A DNA stretch of 64,000 nucleotides from Rhizophagus clarus (taxonomy: Eukaryota; Glomeromycota; Glomeromycetes; Glomerales; Glomeraceae), in the NCBI GenBank assembly GCA_015698045.1, contig BLAL01000040.1, forward strand, positions 102,501 to 166,500, given 5' to 3'. The notes under the pieces are model-generated. The model did no database searches and was not told where the DNA came from. It was given only the letters and a program-made list of their open reading frames with translations. Within the stretch, counting starts at the first letter, position 1. Each line of letters begins with the position of its first letter. This document shows positions 12,695 to 22,945 of the stretch, in pieces. A program made the translations under genes and the position numbers.

Positions 12695-13202
12695 TAGGGG
12701 TGCAGACATTGGGCGTCTTCACAAATTGCATGATTAGGATCAGATTAGGATTAAGATTAGGATTAGCTTGAGATTAAGATTAACGTTCAATCTTACTTCA
12801 CAAAATTAATCATGATTGAATTTATTAAAGTATTAAATCGGCCAGAATTTAGTTATCCATTATAAATTCAACTGAAATTAAGATATTACATTAAAAAAAT
12901 TCATTTTTCATTCCTAATCTTACTCAGTGAGCAAGATTGAAATTACATATAAAATTTCAATCATGATTAGCTTGAGATTAACCTTAATCTCAATCATTTT
13001 TTGTGAAACCAGATTTAACCTTTAATCTCAATCTTAATCTCAATCACGCAATTTGTGAAGACACCCATTACTGACGTGACTTTTCTACGTCAGTAACGTC
13101 TCATATAGGAATTTATTAATAATTCATATAATTTTAAGTTACGTCACAGGTTACAACTTTTTAAGTGACGTATCTAAAAAAAAGCAAATGTCTGCACCCC
13201 TA
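12695..13202. mobile_element. hAT-type MITE, 508 bp, perfect 8-bp TSD
   Basis: The ends are TAGGGGTGCAGACATT (from 12695) and its inverse AATGTCTGCACCCCTA (to 13202). They are bracketed by identical 8-bp duplications TACCTACT at 12687-12694 and 13203-13210. Internal arms repeat GATTAGGATTAAGATT and AATCTCAATC motifs in inverted order beside CTTCACAAATTG / CAATTTGTGAAG, followed by a small dyad around ACGTCAGTAACGT (13074-13105). TAGGGGTG ends with 8-bp duplications are classic hAT signatures. No coding capacity. The intact duplication suggests a recent insertion. Confidence 0.9.
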
Positions 13203-13210
13203 TACCTACT

Positions 13211-14990
13211 TTTTAGAGCAATTACCTATCTATTATATGTTATATATAAAAAAATCATAATATGTAATATAAAAAGAAATTTAATTTAGGTTATAATTTT
13301 GATATAGATTTGCTACTACTATTTTAGTATATATCTCCTATATATCCTATTTAATATTTAAACTACCTTCTTTATGTATCCTTTTAGTTATATTCTATAT
13401 AGTAATTTTTAGTACTATGAATTAACTTTTTTTTGGTTTTTTTCTTATTTTTATTATTTACCTTACTGTTATTTTTTTTATTTTTTTTTAATGCTTTTAT
13501 AAAAAATTTGTTAAAAATTAAAATTTTTGATCTTATTATTAATTGAAAACTTTATTTTTCTTTTTTTTTCTTAATTACTTTTTAAAGTTCTTGTATTATA
13601 TAACTTATATAAATATAATTTTATAGAAGTTATAATTTTCCATTTCATTTTAAAGTAATTGTATATGTAAAAGCAAATTTTTAATAAATTTTTTATTATA
13701 TAGATCAAAATATAATAATTCAGTTATTAATCAGTTATATAACTAATTGGTAACTGAATTATTGCTAATTGGTTATCAATTTATTCAATTTATTACCCAT
13801 TAGCTATCAATTAAACACTAATTTCGATTGGTTACCAATCAGTCATATAATCAATTAGTAACTGGTTGATAGTAGATTTGATAGTTATTAGTAATCAGTT
13901 ATTAATTGGCTATATCAGGTTGATAGCCAATTAGTATCCAGTAAGTTAATAAGTTAAAATAATTAGCAATCAGATAGCAATTGGTTAGCAATTAGTTAGT
14001 AATATAATATTGCTGATTGGTAACTAATTAATGATTAATTTCTTTTTCTAATTACTTAATTTTCAATTTTTTTTCTTTTGTATAAATATTAGCCTTTAAG
14101 AATTGTTAACTTGTAAATCAATTCATTCATTTAAAATTCAATATATAATATTCAATAAATAGTTAAAAATTTAAAGAGTTTTATATATAATTAGACCTCC
14201 ATATAATTATCAAGTTGATTACACCTTTAACTGGTAATTGTATAGAGATGTGATTGTATATATACTAGTATATAACTTTTTTTATCAAAAATCAGAAATA
14301 AAAATTATTAAAATTATTTTAGTTTTGGTCTGAATTATAAATTATAAAATTATAAATTACATAAATTGCATATTTTTGAATAATAATCATTTTATAAAAC
14401 ACAATTTTGAAAATTTCTTATAATTTACATTCTAAAAAAGGAAATTTGTTTATAATTCTGGCTAGAGGTTTAATTACTAGTAAAAATAATATATATGTTA
14501 CAGTAATAATGATTATAACTGAATTGTAATTATAAAGAGGTAAATTAACTAAGTAAAAGTCAGTTTTACAAAATTGGATTTTTATGTAAAGATGTGATTA
14601 TATAGGGTATGATTGTATGAAGGTCTGACTATATTATTTAAATTATCGTACTATATATATATTGGATTTTTAATCAGTAAATTTTAAAACTTTTTTTTTA
14701 AAAATTTTTCATTTAAATAATCTTATTTTTTAATTTTTAATTAAAAATTTTTTTCTTTTTTTAGTTTGTAAGTATTGACTTCTATTCTTATAGATTGAAC
14801 ATTATAATTAAAATATTTAAAATTTTAAAACTTTTTTATTAATTATTTGATTTTTAAAATCTTTTTTTTTTTCTTTTATAAGTATTATTTCCAGTTTTTT
14901 GTTAATTGAACTTTGTGATTAATAAGTTTTAAAACAAATATTTTGAAATTTTTTTTAAAAAATTATTTTTTTTTAATTTTAATAAAGTTT
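13211..14990. other. AT-rich spacer containing decayed subterminal-type repeats
   Basis: No gene recognised. Within it, 13700-14045 is a block of short imperfect inverted motifs (AATTGGTTACCAATCAGT, TTGATAGCCAATTAG, ATCAGTTATATAAC). These resemble the ACCGATTGATGACCGATTGG motifs at the outer ends of the CACTA-like elements at 27.8 and 36.9 kb. I read it as a relic of the same or a related subterminal region. Confidence 0.45.
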
Positions 14991-15002
14991 TGTCTTTGTA
15001 TT

Positions 15003-15200
15003 AAAGTTCTGTATGAGCCAGCTCAAGTCAAGCTACAGTCTGACTTGGCTTGGCTTGAAAAAAACAATTCTGGTTTGAGCCAAAATGAGTCAAGCCACAA
15101 AAAATCTTGGTTCAACTCATTCAAGCCAAGCTGAGCCATGAAAAATTCTAGCTCAAACCAAGTTGAGCTTGAGCTGGCTCAAGCTGGCTCAAGCTTTATT
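15003..15200. repeat. GAGCCAGCTCAAGC-type degenerate repeat, left of Polinton
   Basis: Dense short repeats of TTGAGC, GAGCCA and AAGCTGGCTCAAGC in both orientations. The same repeat class reappears at 39780-39985, on the other side of the 23-kb Polinton. This suggests one pre-existing repeat region or element that the Polinton split. A 63-codon ORF here is low-complexity and not supported. Confidence 0.65.
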
Positions 15201-15245
15201 ATCAAAAAAAAAAGCTGAAACTAAGCATTTTTATATGTAAAGTTA

Positions 15246-15340
15246 CAAAAAAAAACACTAGAACTAATGGTCCCGGTCTTTCTATTCATAAAATTGAAAA
15301 AAAAACGCCAGAACTAATGGTCCTGGCAGGACCCTGAATA
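15246..15340. repeat. ~48-bp tandem repeat, two units
   Basis: Two units of the form A-run + CACTAGAACTAATGGTCCCG + pyrimidine run + ATTCATAAAATTG. Related units flank the Polinton directly at 16630-16661 and 39651-39780. The array is therefore the target of the Polinton insertion, or of the same sequence class. Confidence 0.7.
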
Positions 15341-15344
15341 ATAC

Positions 15345-15615
15345 TAATATAACTCACATATGGTTTGCGTAGAGTTTATATGAAATTACTTTTTAAACCT
15401 ACAAATTGAGTTTGTGTAGATCAGTCAATTTGGGAGTATTTCACATATTATGTTTGCGTAGAGTTTATAATAGATATACGTGAATTTATTTTTAAAAAAT
15501 ACTAATTTCGGTAAATTAAATTACTCGGTATTTACCAAAATTTATTTTATTTTATTTATTTTTTCACCTTTTTTTAGTATTTTATACCAAATTTATTTAT
15601 TTTTATTATTCTTTT
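15345..15615. other. AT-rich spacer with short direct repeat
   Basis: A ~25-bp phrase around TTTGCGTAGAGTTTATA occurs at 15364 and 15452. Otherwise AT-rich; no gene seen. Confidence 0.4.
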
Positions 15616-15619
15616 TCAA

Positions 15620-16503
15620 TTTTTAATACCCCTAATTCTAAAAGTCTGGTCGTATTTTTCGCCTGGTAACACTACAAAAAATGAAAAAAAATAATTAGTT
15701 AGTTAAAAAAAAGAATAATGAAAGACACCTCACCCACCCTTTCTTACCTTAATTCTAAAAGTCTGATCATGCTTTTTGTCTGGCAACACTACAAAAAATA
15801 AAAAAAAATAATTAATTAGTTAAAAAAAAGAATAACGAAAAACATCTCACCCACCCTTCCTTACCTTAATTCCAAAAGTCCAATCATACTTTTCATCTGG
15901 CAACACTACAAAAAATAAAAAAAAATAATTAATTAATTAGTTAAAAAAAATTACTGAAAAACACTTCCCCCAGCCTCCCTTATCTTAATTCTAAAAGTCC
16001 AGTCATGCTTTTCGTCTAGTAACATTACAAAAAGTAAAAAAAAAGTTAATACTTAATTAATTAAAAAAAACAATGAAACACCTCCTCCAACCCTCCCTTA
16101 CCTTAATTTTAAAAGTCTGGTCGTGCTTTTCGTCTGGCAACACTACAAAACAATAAAAAAAAAAATAATTAATTAGTTAAAAAAAATTACCGAAAAACAC
16201 TTCTCCCACCCTCCCTCACCTTAATTTCAAAAGTCCGGTCATGCTTTTTGTCTAGCAACACTACAAAAAAATAAAAAAAAGTTAATACTTAATTAATTAA
16301 AAAAAAAATAATAAAACACCCCCTCCTTTACTTTAATTCCAAAAGTCCAGTCGTACCTTTCGTCTTGCAACACTACAAAAAATAAAAATAAAAATAATTA
16401 ATTAATTAGTTAAAAAAAATACTGAAAAACACTTCCCACCCTCCCTTACCTTAATTCCAAAAGTCCTGTCGTGCTTTTCATCTGGCAACACCACAAAAAT
16501 AAA
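15620..16503. repeat. ~118-bp minisatellite, about 8 units
   Basis: Each unit contains CTTACCTTAATTCYAAAAGT, TCGTGCTTTTCGTCTGGCAA, CACTACAAAAAATA and a TAATTAATTAGTTAAAAAAA stretch. The AAAAGTC core recurs at about 15640, 15760, 15875, 15994, 16112, 16230, 16341 and 16459, a period near 118 bp with point changes and small indels. It ends about 150 bp before the Polinton. It is not present on the right side of the Polinton. Confidence 0.88.
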
Positions 16504-16661
16504 CTGATAAATGATTAAAAAAAAGATCAGATATTTGGATTATCTGATTAGATCATCAAGTCACATGATCCTGCCTTTATACCGAATAATTCATTATAGC
16601 GTTAATGGCATTTTGTATTATAAAATCACAAAAAAAAATACCAGAACTATTGGTACCAGCG

Positions 16662-17198
16662 TCATCGGTGCCGGGCTACATCCAGCAGTGGCTAAAGCCC
16701 CTATATATCCCCCCTCCGGGGTAAAACCCTATCAGATCCCCTTCCAGTTAGATTCTAGCACCTCATGGCGCGTCTCTAACAATACCATGGATAAATACCA
16801 TACCACCCATCTGTAACCATCTGTAACTATATCTGTAACTAATAAATATACTAAGAATAAGATAAAACAAAGAATAAAGAAGAAATAAGGGGAGGTTACA
16901 GAGTTACAGATGTTATAGATGATAAAAAAAAATAATCAGATCACCTTTCCCAGAAATAATTTTTATTTTAGGGGTATCTGATCTGTAACTTCTGTAACCG
17001 ATCATCTCATCTGTAACTACTCTCAGGAATAAACTCAAACGTCTCACCAAGCCTATTATGATATATGAAAAATACAGTATGACCTCCTATATATACTCCT
17101 CATACTAGTCCTTATACTAGATACCCCATACTATTGTCAACCTACTCGTATCAAATTTCTATGCCTCCCAATAGCATACAAATATACCTGAAAAAAAA
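16662..17198 (+). repeat. Polinton left terminal inverted repeat
   Basis: 537 bp matching 39117-39650 in inverse orientation at high identity, from TCATCGGTGCCGGG to AATATACCTGAAAAAAAA. The outer 150 bp include a GC-richer block (GTGGCTAAAGCCCC, CCCCTCCGGGGTAAAACCC). The inner part has eight TCTGTAAC octamers in both orientations (16808-17022). Terminal repeats of protein-primed replicons serve as replication origins; the octamers are candidate binding sites (inference). Confidence 0.92.
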
Positions 17199-17232
17199 TC
17201 GTAATTAAACATAGTCAATATATAGGCATCAA
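17190..17232 (+). promoter_or_regulatory. Candidate element-specific promoter motif (helicase gene)
   Basis: A-run + TCGTAATTAAACATAGTC + AATATATAGGCATC, 50-90 bp before the first ATG of the helicase gene (17281). Near-identical blocks precede the genes at 22946 (plus) and 37201 (minus), and weaker ones precede 20408 and 23587. Shared position and sequence ahead of unrelated genes argue for a promoter. Confidence 0.55.
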
Positions 17233-17280
17233 AAAAAAAAATAAATTAAACAAAACTTCTACTAAAGTATTTAACTAATA

Positions 17281-19482
17281 ATGAGTAGCCAAGTAGTAAT
17301 CTCGAAATTTGGTGAATCTAAAGAAGCATACAGTATTGATATACTAAAACGGCTTATCAGAGAGTCAAACAGTTTAGATGATATTACAAAAGCAAAGCGA
17401 TATATTTGCAGTTATTTCATTCTCTGTTCCAATCCACATGGTGTATTTATGTGGTGACCTGATATTAAGGATGGTGCCGCAATTGATTTATCAAATCCGC
17501 AATATTGCGGATTTTGGAGTTGAATTGCGGTTAGTGAACCGCAATTCCGCAATTCACCTGATCGGTTTTGGCAGTTTACCGAACCGATTTAATAAAAAAA
17601 ATGTTTACGCAACGTTTTTTTAATTAATTTAACAAAAAAACGTTGCGAAACATTTTTTCAAAGTATTTTAATTAAAAAAAACGTTTCGCAACATTTTTTT
17701 AATTAATTTAATGAAAAAACGTTGCGAAACGTTTTTTCAAAGTATTTTAATTAATAAAAAGCGTTTCGCAACGTTTTTTTAATTAATTTAAAGAAAAAAC
17801 GTTGCGAAACGTTTTTTCAAAGTATATTTAATTAAAAAAAAACATTTCGCAACGTTTTTTTAATTAATTTAAAGAAAAAACGTTGCGAAACGTTTTTTCA
17901 AAGTATATTTTAATTAAAAAAAACATTTCGCAACGTTTTTTTGGATTGCTTTAGCGAAATTGCAATTCCGCAAATGTATCGCAATTCCGCAAATGTGCCG
18001 CAATTCCGCAATTATTCCGCAATTGAATTGCGGTACTTTGTGGAATTGCGGAATATTTGCGGAATTGCGGACAATTGCGGATTGCGGAATTGCGGATATT
18101 TAGGTTTAAAAATCCGCAATGTTCCGCAATACCGTAAATCGCAATTATTCCGCAATTGCTTATTTGCGGCACCATCCTTACCTGATATTAAGAATTTTGA
18201 GCATATTCCCATGAAAAATATTAGTATGCTTATTCGTCCTATAACTAAAACCTTCTTTAAGCAATCTAATTCTGAACAGCCTCTAACGAAGACAGAATTT
18301 AATATTGCCAAATAGTTTATATATGATAATTCTTTAACATGCGTAGCAACTTGTGATCCTGTAAAGCAACGTATTTATAAAATTTAAGGTCAACTCTATC
18401 TTAATATTTTTTCAGGGTTCTTACACCAATTACGTCCTTTAGCAGACTTTTCAACCAACATCCATCAGGCAATCAAAATCATATTTACTCATATTTGGGA
18501 TGTCTAGTGTTCAGGAGATTGGAATGTAACTGAATACATTATTAAATGGTTTGCTGGTATGGCTACTGGTAGAAAAATGTATTTGATTCTTTATCTTAAA
18601 TCTGGTCAAGGCTGGGGTAAAGGTATTATAACTGATTTTATCCAGCGTTATGTTTTAGGTACTCAGCTAGTCTATAAAACAAGTGATCCTCAAACGATTT
18701 TAGGCAGTTTTAACGGGCAATTATTAGGTAAAGTACTTCTTTTGCTTGAAGAAATGCCAACAGAAAAAAGCCAATGGAATTCATTATATCGCGCTCTCAA
18801 AGATAAAGTTACTAGCGATACTATTGAAATCCATGAAAAATATAAAACACCTACCCAATATAAAAACTTTATGTCTACTATCGTTCTTACTAATGAAAAT
18901 GCTCTCAGAGTTGAGAATGATGATAGACGAACAGTTTTTCTAGATATCTCACCTGCTCGAAAAGAAGATTTGCAATATTTCAAACAGTTAGGTGATGCAA
19001 TGAAATATCCAAGGGTAGGTGAGGCCTTCTATGCTTACTTAAAGGCTATTGCTGATAAATATCCAGATTTTAATGGCAACCCACCTCCTATGACTGCATC
19101 TAAACAAGAGCATATCATATCTACTCTTCCACCGTTATTTCAATTTATAAAGGAGACATATATAGCAGAAGCTGATTATACAACTACATGCTTACCAGTT
19201 CATATATTATATGCCACCTATACAAGCTACTGTGGAAATAGAAATATTACACCCTTATCTAAAGTTGTGGTTGCAAGAACATTATCAAGTGAGCTAAATA
19301 TGACTAGCAACGTAGTTAAAATTAATGGAAAGTGTACTAGAGTTTACAACTCATCTAGAAAGACTTTATACGAGAAATATCTTAGTAATAACTGGATTCA
19401 TGAAACTGATGAGATTGATATCGAGGGGGTTGATATTCCTAAAAATCTATATCTGACCCCAAAGCTCTCGATCAGTTCTTAG
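17281..19482 (+). pseudogene. D5-like primase-helicase (SF3 helicase), broken
   Basis: One frame runs from ATG 17281 to 19482 once the 715-bp MITE at 17466-18180 and one duplication copy are ignored. In-frame stops remain at 17455 (TGA), 18313 (TAG), 18385 (TAA) and 18505 (TAG). The SF3 core is intact in 18559-18960: Walker A SGQGWGKG, Walker B LLLLEEMP, motif C STIVLTNEN, then the DDRR sensor region. A winged-helix-like C-terminus follows (ITPLSKVVVARTLSSELNMT). The upstream part resembles the D5_N region; no clear primase catalytic motif is visible. SF3 helicases unwind the replicating element DNA. The frame ends prematurely by an apparent one-base indel near 19456-19460. Confidence 0.82.
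17466..18180. mobile_element. MITE, 715 bp, inserted in Polinton helicase gene
   Basis: The ends are TAAGGATGGTGCCGC and its inverse GCGGCACCATCCTTA, flanked by CCTGATAT at 17458-17465 and 18181-18188. If the ends are taken two bases shorter, the duplication becomes the 10-bp ACCTGATATT, so 8 bp (hAT-like) and 10 bp (MULE-like) are both possible. Arms consist of CCGCAATTCCGCAAT motifs. The core (17590-17945) is about four to five ~85-bp units alternating CGTTGCGAAACG and CGTTTCGCAACG hairpins separated by TTAATTAATTTAA. No coding capacity. Confidence 0.9.
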
Positions 19483-20330
19483 CACAAATTGGAGCTGATA
19501 TACCAAATAAGCAAAAGAAAAGTTCACCACCAGTTCCTCCAAAGCCAGTGCATCTAAAGGTAGAAGTGAAAGAAGAAGCGACTTCTCCATTGACACCATC
19601 TGAACCCACCGCTTCAGAATCTGTTGAAAACCTAATAGATAACTTCATAACAGAATTAATTACTCTTATACCACCTTCGGCTAAGTCAGAGGAAGAACCA
19701 AAAGTAGAGCAAGAACCAGAGATAGAGCCAGAACCATATGGAACACCTGGTCCTTCTACTGAACTGCCACTAAAGCGAGACCCAAAGTCAGTTCAGAAAG
19801 CTAATCCTGATCCTATGCCTAAAATGAATACCGCCAAATATTGGGAATGGATAGATAGACATAAATATGACCACATAAAGCCCTGGTACAAGAATTCTCA
19901 TGATGATATGATAAATGAGCTATATTCTGTATCCCTAGAATGCTGGGCTAAATATATGGATGAAGAAGCTCAATATAACTGGGAATTACTCTTAGCCGAA
20001 TTGGAGGAATTTGATAAAATTGCAAGAAGAGATAATCTGTATCTCGCCCAATTTGGTGACGCCATAGATAAGCTAAAAGAATGGATCAAATACAATGATG
20101 AGGTGGATAGGCAAATATCATGCTGTGAAATTGCCGACTATCTAAGAAGATACAACGAGAATAAGGAAACTGTATTTGTAGAACCTCCTTTTGGCTATAA
20201 AGTTGCAAAATTACAACCACAGATAATAGAATGCCATAGCACAATAAATGAACGTGAATGTATGGAGGCCAATGGTGACGAATCTGATTATGATGAGGAT
20301 GGTGCATTTGATGAAATTGATCAATTATAA
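19443..20330 (+). CDS. Acidic, proline-rich protein or displaced helicase C-terminal tail
   Basis: This frame opens at 19443 (-1 relative to the helicase frame) and overlaps its end. The first in-frame ATG is only at 19815, while coding-like sequence (DPKALDQFLAQIGADIPNK) starts upstream. It is therefore most simply the frameshifted tail of the helicase protein; a separate short gene from 19815 is the alternative. It has a low-complexity linker (PPVPPKP, EEEPKVEQEPEIEPEPYG), then a helical Trp-rich segment (MNTAKYWEWIDRHKYDHIK) and an acidic end (DESDYDEDGAFDEIDQL). No known domain recognised. The sequence upstream of the next gene has a weak copy of the element promoter motif. Confidence 0.55.
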   Translation, partial: KSISDPKALDQFLAQIGADIPNKQKKSSPPVPPKPVHLKVEVKEEATSPLTPSEPTASESVENLIDNFITELITLIPPSAKSEEEPKVEQEPEIEPEPYGTPGPSTELPLKRDPKSVQKANPDPMPKMNTAKYWEWIDRHKYDHIKPWYKNSHDDMINELYSVSLECWAKYMDEEAQYNWELLLAELEEFDKIARRDNLYLAQFGDAIDKLKEWIKYNDEVDRQISCCEIADYLRRYNENKETVFVEPPFGYKVAKLQPQIIECHSTINERECMEANGDESDYDEDGAFDEIDQL

Positions 20331-20365
20331 GGGCTAGTTATTTTATTTTTTTTCAAATATAGTAA

Positions 20366-20400
20366 CGAAAAATTAGCAATTAAATAAATACTATATATTT
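20366..20400 (+). promoter_or_regulatory. Weak copy of element promoter motif (polymerase gene)
   Basis: GAAAAATTAGCAATTAAATA followed by AATACTATATAT lies 10-40 bp before ATG 20408. It matches the A-run/YGYAATTRAAYA core of the stronger blocks at 17190 and 22899. Confidence 0.4.
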
Positions 20401-20407
20401 CAAAGAA

Positions 20408-22246
20408 ATGTTATCAAGACTAGTTTGTCATTTACCAAATAGGCCAGACATCATAGAAGTTAAGTATAGTGGCCGTTTGTTCTCTAGAAGAGGAATTGCA
20501 AACTTCGATCAAAAACTTAAAGCCCGATATCCAGGTAAACAGTTTCAAATCCTACTTCCTTATGAGAACTGAAAGCCTGGTCAATGGACTACAAATGGAG
20601 AAGACGCAAACCTTTTCTCTCTACTTGATCACTATGATGCGAGTCAATTGCCTGATAATATAGGTGATCCAGAGCGATTTGATAACTTTATCATTTATAT
20701 GAGAGATTCACCGGCAGTATCAGGTGGATGTGGCGATACAAATGATTGTCTTTATCAGTGCTTAAAAATGGCTTATGGCTCTTATTCGAATATGCCTTAA
20801 AGTATTGAAAAGCCTGAGTCTTTAAAGAATATCTTGAAACTAGCACGAGATGATCCTATTCCAATTGTCTGTATTGAAAAAATAGAACAATTAGCTCGAA
20901 GTATTGCTATCAATGTTGTAGGTGATCATACCTATATCTCTAAGAGTCCAGCACAAAGAAGAATAACCCTTACTCTCACTAATGGACATTATTCCCTCGC
21001 TCTTAATCCAGATAGAAAACATCCCAGCTTTGAATGTAAAAGGCCAAAGAAGCCTATAACTTATCAGGAGAATGAAGTAAAAGATACTATTCATATATAT
21101 AATGGAAAGGAGATCAAGCCTATTACCGTCCAGCAGTTTCAAAAACTCAAGTTTAGTAAAAACTACTCCTTCATTCTAGCTAAACGTCAAGAATCATTGG
21201 AAAAGGCATATATCAGAATTAATGCTGAACGAGATGCCTTTTTACAGGAGACGAAAAAGCTAGGCATCCCAATTGATATATCATTACTTGATTGGAACAT
21301 AAAGAGAACGGCTCTTTGGCTATTCGAAAAATTAAGTGTAGGTATTCCTGCTAATGAACCCCTTGACGCACTTGAAGCGCAATGGATAAGTAAAGCAATG
21401 ATGGGAGTGATTATCTGGGCACAAAATAACTGGGAAGGATATGGAAGGAGTTATGATGAAACGAGTCTTTATCCTAGTATTCAGCAATCAGCTTTAAACT
21501 TTCCTATCGGTAAAGGTAAGTTTCAGATTTTAAAAGACTTTATTAACCATCGAGGATATAGCCATTTTGGAATATTTCGTGCAAGTATTGAAAAAAAGAA
21601 TACCCCGCTATTTTGATATAATTACCATAATGTATATACTCATATTGATCTTATACGTGCCAAAGCTCTTGGCTTTCAAGTTACATTAATTCAGGATGGA
21701 GCTTCTAATGCTCTTATTTATGAAAAAGAAACTCGAATTCGAGGCAGTGTAATCTTTGGAGAGTATGTAGACTTTCTTTTTAAAATCAAGAATCAGGGTG
21801 GTATAGCTGGCCAAGTAGCTAAAAGAATTCTTAATATGCTATGGGGTGCACTTTGCCAAAGAAAGAAAACATACAAGACTCTTACAACATCGAGTAAGTC
21901 TTTTGACTTTCCAGATGGTGAGGTATTAGACTCCATTGTACCAATAGGAGAGGAGCAGTGGAGATTACAATTTACGAATCCAGGTAATCCCTTCAAAGGT
22001 AAATACCCTAGAATTGCTCCATTCCTTCTAGCACATGGTCGAAAGTTTATTTTTGAAACTGTACAACCCTATGTGGATAAAGTCAGACGTATTCATACTG
22101 ATGGGTTCATTCTAGAAGAAGACGTTAACTCTTCTCCTCTTATAGCCTGTGCTAAAGATGCATTTAAGACTCTAAAAGCTCTAAAATTTGAAAAAGAGGG
22201 AGAATGTATTGTAAAAAATGCCAACCAAGTGGTATGGACCGTATAA
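20408..22246 (+). pseudogene. Protein-primed family B DNA polymerase, three in-frame stops
   Basis: A single frame of 613 codons, interrupted by TGA 20570, TAA 20798 and TGA 21614. Polymerase motifs in order: motif A YDETSLYPSIQQ, motif B KRILNMLWGALCQ, motif C RRIHTDGFILEED (an HTDG variant of the DTD catalytic site, seen in some protein-primed PolBs). The N-terminal third contains CGDTNDCLYQCLKMAYG and, later, NGHYSLAL, a Cys/His pair reminiscent of an OTU-type cysteine protease. No 3'-5' exonuclease motifs are evident and the protein is short for the family, so the exonuclease may be missing. Role: replication of the linear element from its terminal repeats. It follows the helicase genes in the same direction. 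Confidence 0.82.
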
Positions 22247-22282
22247 TTAAATATTTTTTTCCTTAGATGTAGAAGTACAAAG

Positions 22283-22717
22283 ATGGAACACAACGACTCA
22301 TTCCCATTCACAAACAAGCATCCTAGTTTTATCGAGCCAGAAATGTATCTGGCCGAAATTATAAAAGCTTTAAAAGGTGTCATATTGGCAGGTTTACAAG
22401 ATGGATATGGTAAAGAAAGTTATCTTATAAAGAATCATGTAAACTATATTAAGAAAATAGAATCTGCCAACAATCCAGAAGGCTATATTCGTTATACAGC
22501 TAAGAAATTATTGCCAAATGAAGAATCGTATTATGAGAAAATTGCAAAGATTCAAGTAAAGTATTCATTTAATCCAGATCTTGCTTTTAGAATTATAAAG
22601 GTTTATGATTTATATAAACATATTCCTAAAGAAACTAAAGAAGCACCACCTAGACGTAAACTTACTGAAGATGAAGCTGAGGACGTCTTAGATGAACTTC
22701 TTGGTAATAAGCTATAA
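22283..22717 (+). CDS. Unknown Polinton protein, 144 aa
   Basis: Intact frame from ATG 22283, 36 bp after the polymerase stop, in the same direction. The protein is mostly helical and charged, with a Lys-rich middle (KNHVNYIKKIESANN), aromatic residues (YIRYTAKK) and an acidic C-terminal helix (EDEAEDVLDELLGNKL). No motif I recognise. Its position between polymerase and structural genes suggests a replication accessory or virion-associated role, but that is a guess. Confidence 0.6.
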   Translation: MEHNDSFPFTNKHPSFIEPEMYLAEIIKALKGVILAGLQDGYGKESYLIKNHVNYIKKIESANNPEGYIRYTAKKLLPNEESYYEKIAKIQVKYSFNPDLAFRIIKVYDLYKHIPKETKEAPPRRKLTEDEAEDVLDELLGNKL

Positions 22718-22724
22718 ATTTATT

Positions 22725-22893
22725 ATTAAAAATTTTGTGCAAAGACTGATGACGAAGTAACTTTGTCACTAGGCATTTTTCATTTTTTGCATAAAAGGCT
22801 GATGACGAAGTAACTTTGTCACTAGGCATTATTAAAAATTTTGTGCAAAGGCTGATGACGAAGTAACTTTGTCACTAGAGATTTTTCATTTTT
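22725..22893. repeat. Three tandem ~60-bp hairpin repeats
   Basis: Each copy holds GCTGATGACGAAGTAACTTT + GTCACTAG, with the near-dyad GACGAAG-TAA-CTTTGTC. Copies are at about 22746, 22798 and 22849, separated by ATTTTTCATTTTTxGCA spacers. They lie between the stop of one gene (22717) and the promoter motif of the next (22899). A transcript 3' end or regulatory hairpin array is plausible. Confidence 0.7.
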
Positions 22894-22895
22894 AG

Positions 22896-22933
22896 AAAAA
22901 AATCGTAATTGAATATAGCCTATACTAAAGTAA
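22896..22933 (+). promoter_or_regulatory. Candidate element-specific promoter motif
   Basis: A-run + TCGTAATTGAATATAGCC + TATACTAAAG, ending ~13 bp before ATG 22946. Matches 17190-17232 and, in inverse, 37228-37272. Confidence 0.55.
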
Positions 22934-22945
22934 CAATAAAAAAAG

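Noticed and set aside
16511-16816. 101-codon ORF crossing the left Polinton end, and 39486-39668 in the right end
   Set aside because: They cross the insertion junction and lie in the terminal repeat; the shared protein sequence simply reflects the inverted repeat.
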